Assembly: GCA_025360455.1 (NCBI GenBank)
Contig: JANYCF010000337.1
Span: forward strand, 1-36,014
Reading direction: 5' to 3'
Origin: Opitutaceae bacterium
GTDB taxonomy: Bacteria > Verrucomicrobiota > Verrucomicrobiia > Opitutales > Opitutaceae
Length of the DNA stretch: 36,014 bases
Positions within the stretch are counted from its first letter, which is position 1; each line of letters starts with the position of its first letter. Below, in pieces: positions 33,741 through 36,014 of the stretch. A program made the position numbers and the translations under genes. Below the pieces are notes generated by a model. It was given only the letters and a program-made list of their open reading frames with translations, was not told the origin of the DNA and searched no databases.

Positions 33741-36014
33741 TTATTTCGACGGAGCGACGAGCTGTTCGCCGAAATACACCCGGAAGTTTTTGATGCGGCC
33801 GCCGGCATCGGCTGCGCCTTGACGCGGCGTGTAGCGGAATCCGGACACGTGCACGTTCGCGCCCAGATCGATGATCAGGCGGTGGGGATGGGCGGGCTTT
33901 ACTGCGCTCCATTCGGTGTGCCAGAAGTCGGCCGCCTGACCGTTGATCGCGTTGTCCGCCGAACATTCGCCATCGGCCATTTCCTCGCTGTCGGCATAAG
34001 CGATGGTCCAGGTCGACTGGTTCATGGTTTTCCCGTCGGCATCGAACAGGGACACTTCGGCGACCGCAGCGTACTCCTTCCCGTCAAAGGCATCGATCGA
34101 TTCCAGACAGAATTGGCGTGTGGTTTCAGATTTCGCGAAACGAATTTCCTGAGGAGCCGTCCCTGGCGCAAACGTCCCCTCATACGCGGGGGTGAGGCCG
34201 GAGAGCTGCAGCTTTCCGCGGTTGTGCCGGGGCAGTGGCTCGGGATTCATCTCTGGTCGGAGATGGTCGAGCACGGGGATTTTCACGCCCGCGATGCTGG
34301 GTTGCTCGGGTCCGTACAGATCGAGCACAACGATCTCGTTGGCTCCGCGTTTCAGCCAGGGTGCGGGCAAATACATCGTTTGCGCAGGTCCGATATTCCA
34401 GAAGCGCCCGAGGCAATGGCCGTTTACCCAGACAATTCCCGTGCCCCATTTTGCCACATCAAGAAAAGTATCGCCGGGCGCTGCCACTTCGAATGTGCCG
34501 CGCCAGAAGGCCGGCCCCGTCGCCGGGCCGTCGTGCCACGCGAGCTTCGGCAACGCCGCGTCGGCGCCAAAGTCGATCGCCCGGATCTGCCAGTTCTCCA
34601 GAGCGAACGGGGTTCCTCCTTCCGGCCGGAAGCGCACCGGCCCGAGGAGACCTTTGCGATCATGGACTTCGACGCCAAAGTTCACGCGCGCGATGGTGTA
34701 GACCAGCACTTCGAGTGTCGCCGGTTTGGCGCGGGCCGGGAGAGTCACGGTGGTGCCCCGTACGCGTATGTCCATCGCGCCCACCGGTTGACCGTCGAGA
34801 AAAGCCCACGCGAGATCGCGCACACGGTTGACTTGGAGTGTGCCCGCCGGACCGGCGGGCACAGTGGTGCGGTAGGCGATGAGGCCGCGGCTGATGCCAT
34901 AGGTCTCAATCGGGTGCGGTGACACGTCTTCGATTGTTGTAGCGGGCAGGTTGGCGAGGACGGGAGCGGATTGGGTCAGCGTGAACGCGGGAATGGCAAT
35001 CACGGGCATCGGAGCAGGTGGCTCGGGGAGCGTTTCTCCGGGCCGCAGGTAGGGTTTGATGACCGCGCGAAATTGCGCGAATTTTTCGCCCACCCAACCA
35101 GCCTCGCTGATGGGTGCATCGTAATCGTAGCTGCTCGTATCCGGACGGAACGGGCGGTCGCATCCGCCCCACAGGCCAAACGTGGTGCCGCCATGTGCCA
35201 TGTAGAGGCTGAACGAGCCGTTGACCTTGAGCATGTAGTCCAGATCGCGCAGAACGGCCGGTGTGTCGCCGCGCCGATGCGGCGTGCCCCAGGTGTCGAA
35301 CCAGCCGGGATAAAATTCGCCGCACATGAACGGTCCGTGCTGCACCTCGGCCAGGGCTTTGAAACCGGCCTCCGGGTTCGAGCCAAAGTTTGCCACGGAA
35401 AACATTTCCGGCAGATGCGAGCGGACGATCTCACTGGTAGGATTGCAGGCGAAGAGCGGCACGGTGAAGCCCGCGTCGAGCACTGCCTGGCGCATCGTGC
35501 GCATGTAGTCGGCGTCCCGGCCAAAGTAACCGTATTCGTTTTCCACCTGCACCATGATGATCGGGCCGCCGCGCGTGATTTGCAACGGGCCTAGAACTCG
35601 GCCGACTTCGTCGAGCCAGCGGCGGGCCGGTTCCATGAAGCGTGGATCACGGGTGCGGAGGAATTCATCGCCGGGCTGTTTGAGCAGCCACCAAGGCAAC
35701 CCGCCCATTTCCCACTCGGCACAGGCGTAAGGGCCGGGACGCAGTATCACCCACAGCCCTTCCTGCTGGGCCAGCCGGCAAAATTCGGCGGCATCGCGCT
35801 GGTCCTTCCAGTCGAATTTGCCCTGTTCCCATTCATGATAGTTCCAGAACAGATAGGCGCAAACGGTGTTAAGCCCCATCGCCTTGATCGCCCGGAGCCG
35901 GTGCGCCCAATATTCGCGCGGCACCCTCGCGAAATGCATCTCGCCGCAACGGATCTGCAGTCGCTGGCCGTCGAGTGCAAAATCCGTTGGGCCGATCTCG
36001 AAGTGATGGGCGGG
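33741..36014 (-). CDS. GH35 beta-galactosidase, N-terminus outside window
   Basis: The frame is open to the end of the window; the last visible codons read HHFEIGPTDFALDGQRLQIR, the normal start of the GH35 barrel, so about the first 25 residues plus any signal peptide are cut off (757 residues visible). The acid/base is the second Glu of IMVQVENEYGYFG (codon at 35535-35537) and the nucleophile Glu in FMCGEFYPGWFDTWG (35316-35318). Jelly-roll domains follow, and the C-terminus looks like an F5/8-type discoidin module (HRLIIDLGANVHVSGFRYTP). GH35 enzymes remove terminal beta-galactose from galactans and xyloglucan. First gene of a GH35-GH2 pair. Confidence 0.92.
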   Translation of the reverse strand, partial: PAHHFEIGPTDFALDGQRLQIRCGEMHFARVPREYWAHRLRAIKAMGLNTVCAYLFWNYHEWEQGKFDWKDQRDAAEFCRLAQQEGLWVILRPGPYACAEWEMGGLPWWLLKQPGDEFLRTRDPRFMEPARRWLDEVGRVLGPLQITRGGPIIMVQVENEYGYFGRDADYMRTMRQAVLDAGFTVPLFACNPTSEIVRSHLPEMFSVANFGSNPEAGFKALAEVQHGPFMCGEFYPGWFDTWGTPHRRGDTPAVLRDLDYMLKVNGSFSLYMAHGGTTFGLWGGCDRPFRPDTSSYDYDAPISEAGWVGEKFAQFRAVIKPYLRPGETLPEPPAPMPVIAIPAFTLTQSAPVLANLPATTIEDVSPHPIETYGISRGLIAYRTTVPAGPAGTLQVNRVRDLAWAFLDGQPVGAMDIRVRGTTVTLPARAKPATLEVLVYTIARVNFGVEVHDRKGLLGPVRFRPEGGTPFALENWQIRAIDFGADAALPKLAWHDGPATGPAFWRGTFEVAAPGDTFLDVAKWGTGIVWVNGHCLGRFWNIGPAQTMYLPAPWLKRGANEIVVLDLYGPEQPSIAGVKIPVLDHLRPEMNPEPLPRHNRGKLQLSGLTPAYEGTFAPGTAPQEIRFAKSETTRQFCLESIDAFDGKEYAAVAEVSLFDADGKTMNQSTWTIAYADSEEMADGECSADNAINGQAADFWHTEWSAVKPAHPHRLIIDLGANVHVSGFRYTPRQGAADAGGRIKNFRVYFGEQLVAPSK

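Noticed and set aside
1-36014. CRISPR arrays, tRNA or rRNA genes, integrases, phage genes
   Set aside because: None found on reading both strands; the repeats present are palindromic single units, not spaced direct repeats.

Overview
The window is a GC-rich bacterial chromosome segment with no rRNA, tRNA, CRISPR array, integrase or transposase that I can see. The gene set suggests a soil or freshwater Verrucomicrobiota of the Opitutaceae type: FG-GAP/UnbV proteins, beta-propeller/cytochrome fusions, SUMF1-domain proteins, secreted GH2/GH5/GH35 glycosidases, secreted dipeptidyl peptidases, many signal peptides, and several families of palindromic intergenic repeats. This is inference from content, not from a marker gene.

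Region 1 (1-11.5 kb, + strand) is the most distinctive part. A CRTAC1-type FG-GAP/UnbV protein, cut by the window edge, ends at a clear hairpin terminator. A tightly packed five-gene operon follows: a membrane-anchored double cytochrome c / YVTN propeller / MauG-like fusion, a second propeller/cytochrome of about 1090 aa, two SUMF1 (FGE-like) proteins that lack the FGE catalytic cysteines, and a small lipoprotein. Stops and starts overlap or nearly touch. Three of the downstream genes carry palindromic repeat elements in frame between the coupled start codon and the signal sequence. In at least one case the repeat has to be translated to give the exported protein.

Region 2 (11.5-17.3 kb) holds a YjgF-fold, chorismatase-like protein, two hypothetical proteins on the minus strand, a DPP IV-type S9 peptidase and a long gene-poor stretch with repeats. 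Region 3 (17.3-25 kb) has mostly unlinked single genes: an FAD monooxygenase, a metallophosphoesterase, an orphan ExbD/TolR protein, a tiny secreted Cys/Lys-rich protein with a textbook terminator, a DUF2306-like membrane protein, a DPP III (M49) peptidase, an exported thioredoxin-like protein and a DUF2237 protein.

Region 4 (25-28.1 kb) is degraded: an exported DinB-like protein and a TPMT-like methyltransferase lie among gene remnants, including a frameshifted nucleotidyltransferase next to its possibly intact small partner. Region 5 (28.1-36 kb) holds an exported GH5 glycosidase, a SnoaL/DUF4440-like protein, an NAD-dependent epimerase, and a minus-strand pair of beta-galactosidases (GH35 then GH2) that probably act together on galactosyl polysaccharides.
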